DNA of 64,000 nucleotides from Oscillospiraceae bacterium. GTDB taxonomy: Bacteria; Bacillota; Clostridia; Oscillospirales; Oscillospiraceae. Both the position numbers and the translations under genes were made by a program. Under the pieces are notes generated by a model. It made no database searches. It was not told the DNA's origin and saw nothing but the letters and a program-made list of their open reading frames with translations. Each line of letters opens with the position of its first letter. Position 1 is the first letter of the stretch. The stretch spans positions 1 through 64,000 of the forward strand of contig JAFXXH010000073.1 in NCBI GenBank assembly GCA_017542425.1. The letters run 5' to 3'. This document shows, one piece after another, positions 43,055 to 51,980 of the stretch.

Positions 43055-43318
43055 TCAGCCGGTGACCAGGGAAGCGACGCCCCGCACCGTGCGGACCAGC
43101 AGGGAACAGGCCAGGAACATCACGGCGCTGAGGCAGAGGCCCACAATGGAGCAGACCAGCCCGGCGGTGGCGAGGCCGCTGTCCGGGTTCTCCTTCCGCG
43201 CCAGCACCGCCAAAACGATGCCCACCGCGCCCAAAATGGCGCCGATCCAGCCGTGAACGCCCATGAAGACGCCGATGACCAGGGAGATGATGCCCAGCAC
43301 CAGGGATGCAGCAGCCAT
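43055..43318 (-). CDS. Small DUF4190-like membrane protein (paralogue A)
   Basis: An 87-residue paralogue of the next gene downstream. It shares ASLVLGI(I/V)SLVIG, GAVGIVLAVLA and LATAGLVCSIVGL. The loop is RKENPDSG instead of KKKGEKKG and the C-terminal tail is short. GAGAGGAAAG precedes the ATG, and a perfect sigma-A promoter lies about 65 bp upstream. A local duplication gave the pair. Function unknown. Confidence 0.78.
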   Translation of the reverse strand: MAAASLVLGIISLVIGVFMGVHGWIGAILGAVGIVLAVLARKENPDSGLATAGLVCSIVGLCLSAVMFLACSLLVRTVRGVASLVTG

Positions 43319-43379
43319 GTGCTTTCCTCTCTTTCTCTCAGGGGGGCATATCTGCCCATGAAACTCCAAGATCAAAAGC

Positions 43380-43408
43380 ATCATATCATTGTGGCAAAAC
43401 TTTGTCAA
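43380..43408 (-). promoter_or_regulatory. Promoter of the small membrane protein pair
   Basis: On the minus strand TTGACA (43403-43408) and TATGAT (43380-43385) are 17 bp apart. Confidence 0.85.
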
Positions 43409-43415
43409 GAACAAG

Positions 43416-43663
43416 AAAATATTTATGCGTTTTCGCCAAAATACCCACCGCAATGCGATGACATCGCCAAAATCACGGCGCAGCGCCGTCGCCTCCCCCC
43501 ACCGGACCCCCGCTGCGGGGGGCAAACAGGCAGCATGACGAACTTTGACAAAAAAAACGGACGGGCTTTGTGGCAGCGCCATATCTTGTGCCGTTTCCCC
43601 ATGCTTCGGCTATAATTTGCGTCCTTCGCACCTTGTAAGTGCGGTCGGAACGGAAAAAACCCC
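43416..43663 (+). other. Intergenic leader region before mraZ, no gene seen
   Basis: No coding frame is supported between the divergent promoter at 43408 and the mraZ promoter. The stretch holds a GGACCCCCGCTGCGGGGGG-type hairpin near 43502-43522, a possible -10 TATAAT at 43611-43616, and a small CGCAC/GTGCG hairpin near 43627-43643. A transcript starting near 43620 would run into the CCCCTTG/CAAGGGG hairpin that overlaps the mraZ -35. Confidence 0.4.
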
Positions 43664-43692
43664 TTGATTTTTGCAAGGGGTGCTTTTATAAT
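43660..43692 (+). promoter_or_regulatory. mraZ (dcw cluster) promoter
   Basis: TTGATT (43664-43669) and TATAAT (43687-43692) are 17 bp apart. The -35 lies inside a perfect dyad CCCCTTG/CAAGGGG (43660-43666 and 43674-43680) that is followed by TGCTTTTAT, so the same bases could also end a transcript coming from upstream. Confidence 0.8.
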
Positions 43693-43700
43693 AAAAGCCA

Positions 43701-43730
43701 AAGTGGGGAGAAGTGGGAGAAAGTGCATCG
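43701..43730 (+). promoter_or_regulatory. MraZ-binding box: three direct repeats at 10-bp spacing
   Basis: AAGTGGGGAG (43701), AAGTGGGAGA (43711) and AAGTGCATCG (43721) repeat at exactly 10 bp, just after the -10. MraZ proteins bind tandem GTGGG-type repeats in their own promoter region, so autorepression of the dcw operon is expected. Confidence 0.8.
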
Positions 43731-43822
43731 GCCGCCCATACAGATGGGGGAAAAGGCCAGGATCTGCCGCCCGATTCCCACGGAACGGGGCATCACGCGC
43801 CCGCTGCCGGAGGTGAGAGGTC

Positions 43823-44239
43823 TTGACCGGGGAATATCAGCACAATCTGGACGCCAAGGGCAGACTTTTCATCCCCGCCCGGCTGCGGGAGGAACTGGGA
43901 GAGGTGTTTTTCCTCACCCTGAGCCGGGAGCGCTGCCTCACGGCCTACAGCGAACAGAGCTGGAGGGACTTCTGCGACAAGGTCAACGCCATGCCCTACG
44001 GCAAGCAGAGCAAGATGCGCCCGCTCTTCGCCTACGCCGCCAAGTGCGAGCTGGACGGCCAGGGCCGCATCCTGATCCCGCAGTTTTTGCGGGACTTCGC
44101 CCGGCTGACGAAAAACGTCACCGTGATCGGCTGCAACAACCACGCGGAGTTCTGGGACAGCGAGGCCTGGCGGCAGATCAACGCCGTGGAGACCACGCCG
44201 GAGAACATCGCCGCCGTGATGGAGGAACTGGACTTTTGA
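43823..44239 (+). CDS. mraZ: Transcriptional regulator MraZ
   Basis: A 138-residue double-SpoVT/AbrB-fold DNA-binding protein. The two halves are recognisable from GEYQHNLDAKGRLFIPARLREEL and CELDGQGRILIPQFLRDFA. It represses its own operon in other bacteria; the matching repeat box lies about 100 bp upstream. The start is a TTG at 43823, 7 nt after GGAGGTGAGAG; no ATG gives the conserved N-terminus. rsmH follows with a one-base overlap. Confidence 0.94.
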   Translation: MTGEYQHNLDAKGRLFIPARLREELGEVFFLTLSRERCLTAYSEQSWRDFCDKVNAMPYGKQSKMRPLFAYAAKCELDGQGRILIPQFLRDFARLTKNVTVIGCNNHAEFWDSEAWRQINAVETTPENIAAVMEELDF

Positions 44240-45174
44240 TGGAGGACTACGGCCACACCAGCGTCCTGCTGGGCGAATGCATCGAGGCCTTGCAGATCCG
44301 CCCCGATGGGGTCTACGTGGACGGCACCCTGGGCATGGGCGGCCACAGCGCCGAGATCGCCCGCCGCCTGAGCACGGGACGGCTCATCGCCATCGACCGG
44401 GACGCGGAGGCCATCCGCCGGGCCAAAGTCCGTCTGGCACCCTTCACCGCGCGCATCACCTTCGTCCACGGCAACTTCCGGGACCTGCCGACCCTGCTGG
44501 ACGGCGCGGGGGTGGACCGGGCCGACGGGATGCTCTTCGATCTGGGGGTCAGTTCCCCCCAACTGGACGAGACAGAGCGGGGCTTCTCTTATATGTCGGA
44601 CGCGCCTTTGGATATGCGCATGGACAGCGACCAGGGCCTGACGGCCTATGAGGTGGTCAACCAGTGGCCGGAGGAGCGTCTGCGCGCCATCCTCTATGAA
44701 TTCGGCGAGGAACGCTACGCCCGGAACATCGCCGCCGCCATCGTCCGGCGCAGAGCCCAGCAGCCCATCCGGCGGACCGGAGAACTCTCCGACCTGATCC
44801 GCAGCGCCATGCCCCCGGCTGCCCGCAGAGAAAAACAGCACCCGGCCAAGCGCAGCTTTCAGGCCATCCGCATCGCGGTGAACGACGAGCTGGGCGCGAT
44901 CTCGGACCTGATGGACCACGCAGCGGACCGGCTGGCCCCCGGCGGACGGCTGGCGGTGATCTGCTTCCACTCCCTGGAGAGCCGCATCGTCAAAAACGCC
45001 ATCGCGGCCCGGGAGCACGGCTGCACCTGCCCCCGCGAGTTTCCGGTCTGCATCTGCGGTTTCCGCCAGACCCTGAAAAGCGTATACCGGAAGCCCATCG
45101 TCCCCTCGCAGCAGGAGCTGGAGGAAAACCCCCGCGCCCGCAGCGCCTCCCTCCGGGTGGCAGAACGGGTATAG
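44239..45174 (+). CDS. rsmH: 16S rRNA (cytosine1402-N4)-methyltransferase RsmH
   Basis: A 311-residue SAM-dependent methyltransferase (MraW). It shows HTSVLLGECIEAL at the N-terminus, motif I YVDGTLGMGGHS, the substrate region DLGVSSPQLDETERGFSYMSDAPLDMRMD and HSLESRIVKNA. It methylates C1402 of 16S rRNA near the P site. The stop of mraZ and the ATG share one base (TGATG). Confidence 0.96.
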   Translation: MEDYGHTSVLLGECIEALQIRPDGVYVDGTLGMGGHSAEIARRLSTGRLIAIDRDAEAIRRAKVRLAPFTARITFVHGNFRDLPTLLDGAGVDRADGMLFDLGVSSPQLDETERGFSYMSDAPLDMRMDSDQGLTAYEVVNQWPEERLRAILYEFGEERYARNIAAAIVRRRAQQPIRRTGELSDLIRSAMPPAARREKQHPAKRSFQAIRIAVNDELGAISDLMDHAADRLAPGGRLAVICFHSLESRIVKNAIAAREHGCTCPREFPVCICGFRQTLKSVYRKPIVPSQQELEENPRARSASLRVAERV

Positions 45175-45256
45175 CATAAAAATCCGCATTTTTCAACATC
45201 ACAGTTTGATGATATACCCCCCTTTTTTGTGGGGGAACGGAGAAAGGAAGGGCATC

Positions 45257-45799
45257 ATGGCAGAGATGACCAGAAAGTTCGGCGAGGTCCCCGTGTACGG
45301 CAGCCTGGCATACGACCTGAACTACCCCGGATTCTACCAGAACGACAGTTACGCCGCCCCCCGCACGCCCACGGCCCGACCGGAGACACGAGAGCGCACG
45401 GAGACGGCGCGCCGCGTGCGCAGCCAGCGGCGCAGCAGACAGAGCATCGCCCCCACGGCCATCATCGGCCTGGTGGCGGCGGCCTTCCTGTTCGTCACCG
45501 GCATCACGGCTCAGGTGAACCTGCTGCGGGTCAGCAACGAGAGCGTGGAGCTGGAGAGCCGTCTGCGCGAGCTGAAAGAGGAAGAGGCCAAACTGCGCAT
45601 CGCCTATGAGAGCGCCTTCAACCTGGCGGAGATCGAGGAGTACGCCACCCTCCGCCTGGGGATGCAGAAGCCCAACGCCAGCCAGATCGCCTACATCGAC
45701 ACCTCCGCGCCGGACAAGGCCGTGGTGGTGACGGAGGAGGACAGCGGTTTCGTGGATCGGGTGAGCGATTTCCTCTCCGGCCTGGGCGCATACTTCTGA
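45257..45799 (+). CDS. ftsL: FtsL-type septum protein
   Basis: A 180-residue bitopic membrane protein. A cytoplasmic N-terminal ~75 residues, rich in Arg and Thr, is followed by one membrane segment (about 76-95, PTAIIGLVAAAFLFVTGITAQVNLL) and a short extracytoplasmic coiled coil (ESVELESRLRELKEEEAKLRIAYESAFNLAEIEEYATLRLGMQKP), the FtsL/DivIC pattern. Its place between rsmH and the PBP is the standard ftsL position. Start: ATG at 45257 after AAGGAAGG. Confidence 0.85.
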   Translation: MAEMTRKFGEVPVYGSLAYDLNYPGFYQNDSYAAPRTPTARPETRERTETARRVRSQRRSRQSIAPTAIIGLVAAAFLFVTGITAQVNLLRVSNESVELESRLRELKEEEAKLRIAYESAFNLAEIEEYATLRLGMQKPNASQIAYIDTSAPDKAVVVTEEDSGFVDRVSDFLSGLGAYF

Positions 45800-45902
45800 G
45801 CCGCCGGAGCATACATTGTTTCGACCAGCGTGGGGGACCGGGCGGCTTTGCCGCTGTCCCCCCGCGCCAAGCGTATGGCCCAACGGGGACGGGAGACAGA
45901 CT

Positions 45903-48206
45903 ATGGCATCCAAATCAAATCCGAAAAACAAGGGCGGCAGCCCGCCCAACCAGTTGATGCTGAGCCGCACACTGACACTGATGATCGTGTGCGGCGTCGC
46001 TGCTTTTTTGGTCCTGGTGGGAAAGCTCTATCAGATCCAGATCCAGGAGCATGAGCGCTACGAATCCGCGGCCATCAGCCAGCAGGTGCGCCCCACCACC
46101 CTGTCCTCCAAACGGGGGACCATCTATGACCGCAACGGCAAGATCCTGGCCATGAGCGCCACGGTGGACACCATCTACATCTCCCCGGCGGAGATCGCCA
46201 TGTACGACGAGGACCCCCTCCTCATCGCCCAGTCCCTCTCCAACATCCTGGGGGTGGACGCCGGGAAGATCCTGGAGATGACGGATGACACCCGCAGCTG
46301 GTACAAGACCGTAGCCCGCAAGGTGGACGACGAACTCAGCGCCCAGGTGCGGGAGTTCAAAAACGAATACAACCTGAAAGGCATCAAGATCGAGACCGAC
46401 TCCAAGCGCTATTACCCCTACAGCTCCCTGGCCTGTCATGTGGTGGGCTTCGTGGGCTACGACAACAACGGGCTGCTGGGCATCGAGCTGAGCCTGGATA
46501 AGCTGCTGACCGGTTCCTCCGGTCGCATCGTCCGGGCCAAGAACGCCTACGGCACCGACATGCTCTACACCAAGTACGAGGACTACTACGACGCCGAGGA
46601 CGGCTACGACGCGGTGCTGACCATCGACACCACGGTGCAGTACTACATGGAAAAGCATCTGCAGCAGGCCATGGACGACTACGGCGCGAAAAAGGCCGCC
46701 GCCATTGCCATGGACCCCAATACCGGCGAGGTGCTGGGCATGGTGTCCCTGGAGAACTTTGACCTGAACGACTACCAGGCCGTCAGCAAAAAGACCCAGG
46801 AGGCCATGGAGTCCACCGAAGACCCGGTGGTGCGCGAAAGCCTCCTGACCCAGGCCCAGCAGTCCCAGTGGCACAACAACGCCGTGGAGGACATGTACGA
46901 GCCGGGCAGTACCTTCAAGCCTTTCACCGTGGCCATGGCTCTGGAGGAGGGCGTGGTCAGCCGGGACTCCAGCCTCTACTGCGGCGGCGTCTACAAGGTG
47001 CCGGGCGACCTGGACGAGGGCCGCCACTGCTGGCAGCGGGCGGGCCACGGGATGCAGACCCTGCAGCAGACCCTTCAGCACAGCTGCAACGTGGCCATGA
47101 TGCAGATCGCCCAGAAGGTGGGCGCGAAGAAATATTATGAATATGTGGACGCCTTTGGCTTCAACAGCAAGACCGGCATTGAGCTGGCGGGAGAGGCCGG
47201 GAGCATCTGGTGGGACGAGGAACTGTTCTGCAACCCCTACAACCAGACCCAGCTGGCGGCGGCCTCCTTTGGCCAGACCTTCAACATCACCCGGCTCCAG
47301 CTCATCCGCGCCATGTGCGCGGTGGTGAACGGCGGGCGGCTGATGCAGCCCTATCTGGTGAAGGAAGTGCGCGACAGCGAAGGCAACACCGTCTCCAAAG
47401 CCGAGCCCACCGTCATCCGCCAGGTCATCAGCGAGGAGACCAGCGCCGCCATGCGGGAGATGCTGGAGAGCGTGGTGGGCGACATGGCCGAGGGCACGGG
47501 CAAGAACGCCTATGTGGCGGGCTACCGCATCGGCGGCAAGACCGGCACCAGCACCGACACGGTCTGGGAGGCCCAGACCGAGCAGAAGCGCTACATCGTC
47601 TCCTTCATCGGCTTCGCCCCGGCGGACGACCCCAAGATCTGCATCCTGGTGACACTGGAAAACCCCGACCCCCTCTGCGGCGTGGCCGTCTCCGGCGGCG
47701 CCATGGGCGCCCCCACCGTGGGCAACATGATGCGGGACATCCTGGCCTATCTGGGCGTGGAGCCCATCTACACCGAGAGCGAGAAGAAGAACATCGACCG
47801 CAGCGTCCCCAGCGTGACGGGTCTGCCCCTGGACGCGGCCATGGGCCAGCTCCAGGCCCAGGGCCTGGACTACCGGACCTTCGGCAACGGCGCGCTGGTG
47901 ACGGCGCAGCTTCCCGCCCCGGGCACCGTGGTGGCGGCCAAGAGCCAGATTCTGCTCTACTGCGGCAGCGAGCCCTCCACGGACCAGGAGCTGGTCCCGG
48001 ACCTCACGGGCCTGACCTATGAGGTGGCACGCATCCGCCTGGGCTATCAGGGCCTGTACATCAGCACCGACTTCAACAACATCACCAATTCCAACTGGAT
48101 TACCGTGAAAAAGCAGAGCATCGTGCCCGGCACGCCGGTGGAGCACGGCACCGTCATCAAGGTCACGCTGGCCAACAGCGAGGCCGCCGCCACGGCGCAG
48201 TTCTAA
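45903..48206 (+). CDS. ftsI: Class B penicillin-binding protein with PASTA domains (FtsI/SpoVD type)
   Basis: A 767-residue peptidoglycan DD-transpeptidase of septum or spore cortex. It has an N-terminal membrane segment (about 28-48), the dimerisation domain with RGTIYDRNGKILA, and the transpeptidase motifs Ser336 in STFK, Ser394 in SCN and Lys546 in KTGTS. Two C-terminal PASTA repeats follow (VPSVTGLPLDAAMGQLQAQGL; VPDLTGLTYEVARIRLGYQGL). Partner of the FtsW encoded downstream. FtsI and SpoVD are hard to tell apart by sequence; PASTA domains favour neither. Confidence 0.93.
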   Translation: MASKSNPKNKGGSPPNQLMLSRTLTLMIVCGVAAFLVLVGKLYQIQIQEHERYESAAISQQVRPTTLSSKRGTIYDRNGKILAMSATVDTIYISPAEIAMYDEDPLLIAQSLSNILGVDAGKILEMTDDTRSWYKTVARKVDDELSAQVREFKNEYNLKGIKIETDSKRYYPYSSLACHVVGFVGYDNNGLLGIELSLDKLLTGSSGRIVRAKNAYGTDMLYTKYEDYYDAEDGYDAVLTIDTTVQYYMEKHLQQAMDDYGAKKAAAIAMDPNTGEVLGMVSLENFDLNDYQAVSKKTQEAMESTEDPVVRESLLTQAQQSQWHNNAVEDMYEPGSTFKPFTVAMALEEGVVSRDSSLYCGGVYKVPGDLDEGRHCWQRAGHGMQTLQQTLQHSCNVAMMQIAQKVGAKKYYEYVDAFGFNSKTGIELAGEAGSIWWDEELFCNPYNQTQLAAASFGQTFNITRLQLIRAMCAVVNGGRLMQPYLVKEVRDSEGNTVSKAEPTVIRQVISEETSAAMREMLESVVGDMAEGTGKNAYVAGYRIGGKTGTSTDTVWEAQTEQKRYIVSFIGFAPADDPKICILVTLENPDPLCGVAVSGGAMGAPTVGNMMRDILAYLGVEPIYTESEKKNIDRSVPSVTGLPLDAAMGQLQAQGLDYRTFGNGALVTAQLPAPGTVVAAKSQILLYCGSEPSTDQELVPDLTGLTYEVARIRLGYQGLYISTDFNNITNSNWITVKKQSIVPGTPVEHGTVIKVTLANSEAAATAQF

Positions 48207-48236
48207 AACGAGCGCCCACAGCAGGAGGCAAGTCCC

Positions 48237-49697
48237 ATGAAATTAAACGAACTTCTCAGCGGCGTTCCGCTGCTGGACGCCGCGGCGGACCTGGAGACCG
48301 AGATCACGGGGGTCAGCTACGACTCCCGCCAAACCCGGCCCGGGGACCTCTTCGTGGCCATGGCGGGTTACGCTACGGACGGACACAACTACATCCCCGC
48401 CGCCCTGGAAAAGGGCGCGGCGGCCGTCCTCTGCGAGACGCCCCCGGAGGGGGCGGGCCTTCCCTGGATCCGGACGGCGGACAGCCGCCTGGCCCTGGCC
48501 CTGGTGAGCCGGACCTGGTTCGGAAACCCGGCGGGGGCCATGCGCGTGATCGGCGTCACCGGCACCAACGGCAAGACCACCTCCACGCTGCTGATCAAGC
48601 ACATCCTGGAGGAGACGCTGGGGGCGAAGGTGGGCCTGATCGGCACCAACGGCAGTCTGATCGGAGACCGGGCCCTGCCCGGGGAGCGCACCACCCCGGA
48701 GAGCTATGAACTGCAAAAGCTGTTCCGGGACATGGCCGACGCGGGCTGCACCCATGTGGTGATGGAGGTCAGCTCCCACGCCCTGGTGCTCCATCGCGTG
48801 GCGGGCGTCCGCTTCGCCGTGGGCGCGTTCACCAATCTGACCCAGGACCATCTGGACTTCCACGGCACCATGGAGGCCTACGCCGAGGCCAAGGCCCTGC
48901 TGTTCCGGCAGTCCGACCGGGCGGTGCTGAACCTGGACGACGCCTGGTCCGGCTTCTTCCTGACCCGGAGCGCCTGTCCGGTGCTGGGCTTTGCCGTGGA
49001 GCGCCCCGAAGCGGCGCTGCGGGCGCGGGATCTGCGGTTGCTGCCCGACCGGGTGGAGTTCACCGCTGAGGCGGAGGACGGGGCGCGCTGCTCCGTGCGC
49101 CTGGGCATTCCGGGCCGTTTCTCCGTCTACAACGCCCTGACCGCCCTGGGCTGCTGCCAGGCCCTGGGGGTCCCCCTGGACCGGGGTGCTGCGGCCCTGG
49201 CCACGGCAAAGGGCGTGAAGGGCCGGGTGGAGACCGTGCCCACCGACGGGGACTATACCATTTTAATTGACTACGCTCACACCCCCGACGCGCTGGAAAA
49301 CGTGCTGCGCGCCGTGCGGGAGACCGCGCCGGGGCGCGTCGTGGCCCTCTTCGGCTGCGGCGGCGACCGGGACCGGGGCAAGCGGCCCATCATGGGGCGC
49401 ATCGGCACGGAGCTGGCCGACTTTGCGATCATCACCTCCGACAATCCCCGCACGGAGCGGCCGGAGGACATCATCGCGGAGATCCTGGCCGGGGTAAAGG
49501 CCGAGCCTGCCCGCTGGACGGCCATCACGGACCGGGTGGAGGCCATCGCCTACGCCATCGAGCAGCACCGGCCCGGGGACGTGATCGTCCTGGCGGGCAA
49601 GGGACACGAGACCTATCAGGAGATCGACCATGTGAAGCACCACATGGACGAGCGGGAGATCGTGGCAGACATTCTGGAGAGAAGGAAACAGAGATGA
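48237..49697 (+). CDS. murE: UDP-MurNAc-tripeptide synthetase, meso-DAP type
   Basis: A 486-residue Mur ligase that adds the third amino acid to UDP-MurNAc-L-Ala-D-Glu. The ATP motif is GVTGTNGKTT and the conserved region EVSSHALVLHR is present. The specificity motif DNPR at residues 402-405 is that of meso-diaminopimelate enzymes, which predicts A1gamma-type peptidoglycan. AGCAGGAGG precedes the ATG. It overlaps mraY by 4 nt. murF, which normally lies between murE and mraY, is absent. Confidence 0.96.
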   Translation: MKLNELLSGVPLLDAAADLETEITGVSYDSRQTRPGDLFVAMAGYATDGHNYIPAALEKGAAAVLCETPPEGAGLPWIRTADSRLALALVSRTWFGNPAGAMRVIGVTGTNGKTTSTLLIKHILEETLGAKVGLIGTNGSLIGDRALPGERTTPESYELQKLFRDMADAGCTHVVMEVSSHALVLHRVAGVRFAVGAFTNLTQDHLDFHGTMEAYAEAKALLFRQSDRAVLNLDDAWSGFFLTRSACPVLGFAVERPEAALRARDLRLLPDRVEFTAEAEDGARCSVRLGIPGRFSVYNALTALGCCQALGVPLDRGAAALATAKGVKGRVETVPTDGDYTILIDYAHTPDALENVLRAVRETAPGRVVALFGCGGDRDRGKRPIMGRIGTELADFAIITSDNPRTERPEDIIAEILAGVKAEPARWTAITDRVEAIAYAIEQHRPGDVIVLAGKGHETYQEIDHVKHHMDEREIVADILERRKQR

Positions 49698-50725
49698 ACC
49701 TGAGTATCCGTCTGATTTTGTCCTTCGTCCTGGGCTTCGGCCTGGCGGCGGGGGTGGGAGCCTGGCTGGTGCCCTATCTGCGGCGCATCAAAGCCGGACA
49801 GTCCATCAAAGAGATCGGCCCCACCTGGCACCGCAGCAAGGAGGGCACCCCCACCATGGGCGGCCTGATGTTCATCGCCGCCACCACCGTGGCGGTGCTG
49901 GCCCTGTGCTGGAGCGAGTTCCAAAAGGGCGAGTGGGCCGCCGCCTTCGTGCTGATTTTCGCCCTGATCTACGGGGCCATCGGCTTTTTGGACGACTTCG
50001 AGAAGCTCCGCCACAAGGAGAACCTGGGCCTGACCGCCCGGCAGAAGTTCCTGCTCCAGCTGGCCGTGGCGGTGGCCTTCCTCTACCTGCTGCGCTTCTT
50101 CGGCCTGCAGCGCAGCAGCGCCCCCGGCACCGTGGACGTGTATCTGCCCTTCTGGAACCAGACCTTCGCGGTGAACGAGATCCTCTATGTGGTCTGCGCC
50201 GCCTTCGTCATCGTGGGCACCGTGAACGCGGTGAACATCACCGACGGGGTGGACGGCCTGTGTACGGGCACGAGCCTGCCGGTGTTCCTGTTCTACACCG
50301 CCCTGTGCTACCGCTTCGGCGAGCGCTTCCTGGGCCTGGGGGTCTTCGCCTCCGCCCTGACCGGCGCGCTGCTGGGCTTTCTGATCTGGAACTTCAATCC
50401 GGCAAAGGTGTTTATGGGCGACACGGGCAGCCTCTTTCTGGGGGGCGCGGTGGTGGCCATGGCCTTCGCCTACGACATGCCCCTGATCCTCGTCACCCTG
50501 GGCATTGTCTTCCTGTGGGAGACCCTCAGCGACATCATCCAGGTGATCTACTTCAAGCTGACCCACGGCAAGCGCATCTTCCGTATGGCCCCCTTCCACC
50601 ACCATCTGGAGATGGGCGGCTGGACCGGGAAAAAGTGGACGGAGAAGCAGCTTTTTGTGCTGTTCACCTGCGTGTCGGCGCTGTTCGCGCTGCTGTCCTT
50701 CTTCGGCGTGGACGCGAGATACTGA
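49694..50725 (+). CDS. mraY: Phospho-N-acetylmuramoyl-pentapeptide transferase
   Basis: A 343-residue membrane enzyme that transfers phospho-MurNAc-pentapeptide to undecaprenyl phosphate, giving lipid I. About ten membrane segments. Diagnostic sequences are GGLMFIAATTVAVL, FLDDFEK (catalytic Asp pair region), NAVNITDGVDGLCTG, FNPAKVFMGDTGSLFLGG and the C-terminal PFHHHLEMGGW. Its start overlaps the murE stop. murD, the usual next gene, is absent and ftsW follows. Confidence 0.97.
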   Translation: MNLSIRLILSFVLGFGLAAGVGAWLVPYLRRIKAGQSIKEIGPTWHRSKEGTPTMGGLMFIAATTVAVLALCWSEFQKGEWAAAFVLIFALIYGAIGFLDDFEKLRHKENLGLTARQKFLLQLAVAVAFLYLLRFFGLQRSSAPGTVDVYLPFWNQTFAVNEILYVVCAAFVIVGTVNAVNITDGVDGLCTGTSLPVFLFYTALCYRFGERFLGLGVFASALTGALLGFLIWNFNPAKVFMGDTGSLFLGGAVVAMAFAYDMPLILVTLGIVFLWETLSDIIQVIYFKLTHGKRIFRMAPFHHHLEMGGWTGKKWTEKQLFVLFTCVSALFALLSFFGVDARY

Positions 50726-50776
50726 TTTAACGTTTTTTGAGATTTGACCTGCTGCGGGCAGGGGAGGGGAGGAAGC

Positions 50777-51967
50777 ATGGATTACAGCAATCAACGCCTG
50801 GCCGACTACCGGGAGGAGACGGGCAGCGCCCGGGGCTCCATCGACGTGCCCTTCCTGCTGCTGACGCTGCTGCTGCTGCTCATCGGCGTGGTGATGGTGC
50901 TCTCCGCCAGTTTCGCCCGGGCCTATTACAGCGAGTCCACCAACCACAACGCCACCTATTTCTTCTCCCGCCAGCTCTTCTACGCCCTCACCGGCGTGGC
51001 CATCATGCTCTTTGCCAGCCGCTTCCCCATCGGCTTTTACCGCCGCTTCGCCCAGATCCTGCTGTTGTTCTCCCTGGCGCTGCTGGTGCTGGTGCTGCTG
51101 GGCGGCACCCGCGTCAACGGGGCCAAGCGCTGGTTCGGCGTGGGCGACTCCTTTTCCTTCCAGCCCTCGGAGATTACGAAAATCGCCGTCATCCTCTATG
51201 ACGCGGAGCTGATCTGCCGCAACCGGGACAAGATGAAGACCTTCCGTTCCGGCGTCCTGCCCTTCGCGGCGGTGGCGGGGCTGGTCATCTTCCTGCTGGT
51301 GCTGGAGCCGCACCTGAGCGCCTCCATCATCATCATCCTGATCACCGCCACCATGATGTTCCTGGGCGGGACCAAACTGCGCTGGTTTGCCCTGGGCGCG
51401 GGCGCGGTGGGCCTGGGCCTCCTGCTGGCCACCAGCGTCCTGCACTACTCCTCCGAGCGCATCAGCGCCTGGCGGGACCCCTTTGAAGACACCTCCGACA
51501 CGGGCTATCAGATCATCCAGTCCCTCTACGCCATCGGCTCCGGCGGCCTCAGCGGCCTGGGCCTGGGGGCCAGCCGCCAGAAGTACCTCTATCTCCCGGA
51601 GGAACACAACGATTTCATCTTCTCCGTGGTCTGCGAGGAACTGGGCTTCATCGGCGCGGTGCTGATTCTGGCCCTGTTCGCCCTGCTGATCCTGCGGGGC
51701 TTCTACCTGGCTTTGCACTGCCGGGACCGCTACAGCTTCCTGGTCTGCGCCGGCATTACCGCGCTGCTGGCCTTTCAGGTGATTCTGAACGTGGCGGTGG
51801 TGACCAACCTGGTCCCCTGCACCGGCATCTCCCTGCCCTTCTTCTCCTACGGCGGCACGGCGCTGTGGATTCAGCTGGCGGAGATGGGGATCATTCTGTC
51901 CATCTCCAGGGACATCCCGGAAAAGAAATTCATCGGGCGGCGGCGCAAAACGCCGCAAAACGGCTGA
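50777..51967 (+). CDS. ftsW: Lipid II polymerase FtsW (SEDS family)
   Basis: A 396-residue SEDS glycosyltransferase that polymerises lipid II at the septum with its class B PBP partner. It has about ten membrane segments and the family signatures GGTRVNGAKRWFGVG, FQPSEITKIAVILY, VLEPHLSAS, and NLVPCTGISLPFFSYGGTALW. SpoVE, the spore paralogue, is similar. The start at 50777 follows GGGGAGGGGAGG. Confidence 0.95.
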   Translation: MDYSNQRLADYREETGSARGSIDVPFLLLTLLLLLIGVVMVLSASFARAYYSESTNHNATYFFSRQLFYALTGVAIMLFASRFPIGFYRRFAQILLLFSLALLVLVLLGGTRVNGAKRWFGVGDSFSFQPSEITKIAVILYDAELICRNRDKMKTFRSGVLPFAAVAGLVIFLLVLEPHLSASIIIILITATMMFLGGTKLRWFALGAGAVGLGLLLATSVLHYSSERISAWRDPFEDTSDTGYQIIQSLYAIGSGGLSGLGLGASRQKYLYLPEEHNDFIFSVVCEELGFIGAVLILALFALLILRGFYLALHCRDRYSFLVCAGITALLAFQVILNVAVVTNLVPCTGISLPFFSYGGTALWIQLAEMGIILSISRDIPEKKFIGRRRKTPQNG

Positions 51968-51980
51968 TGGGGAGGCGCCT

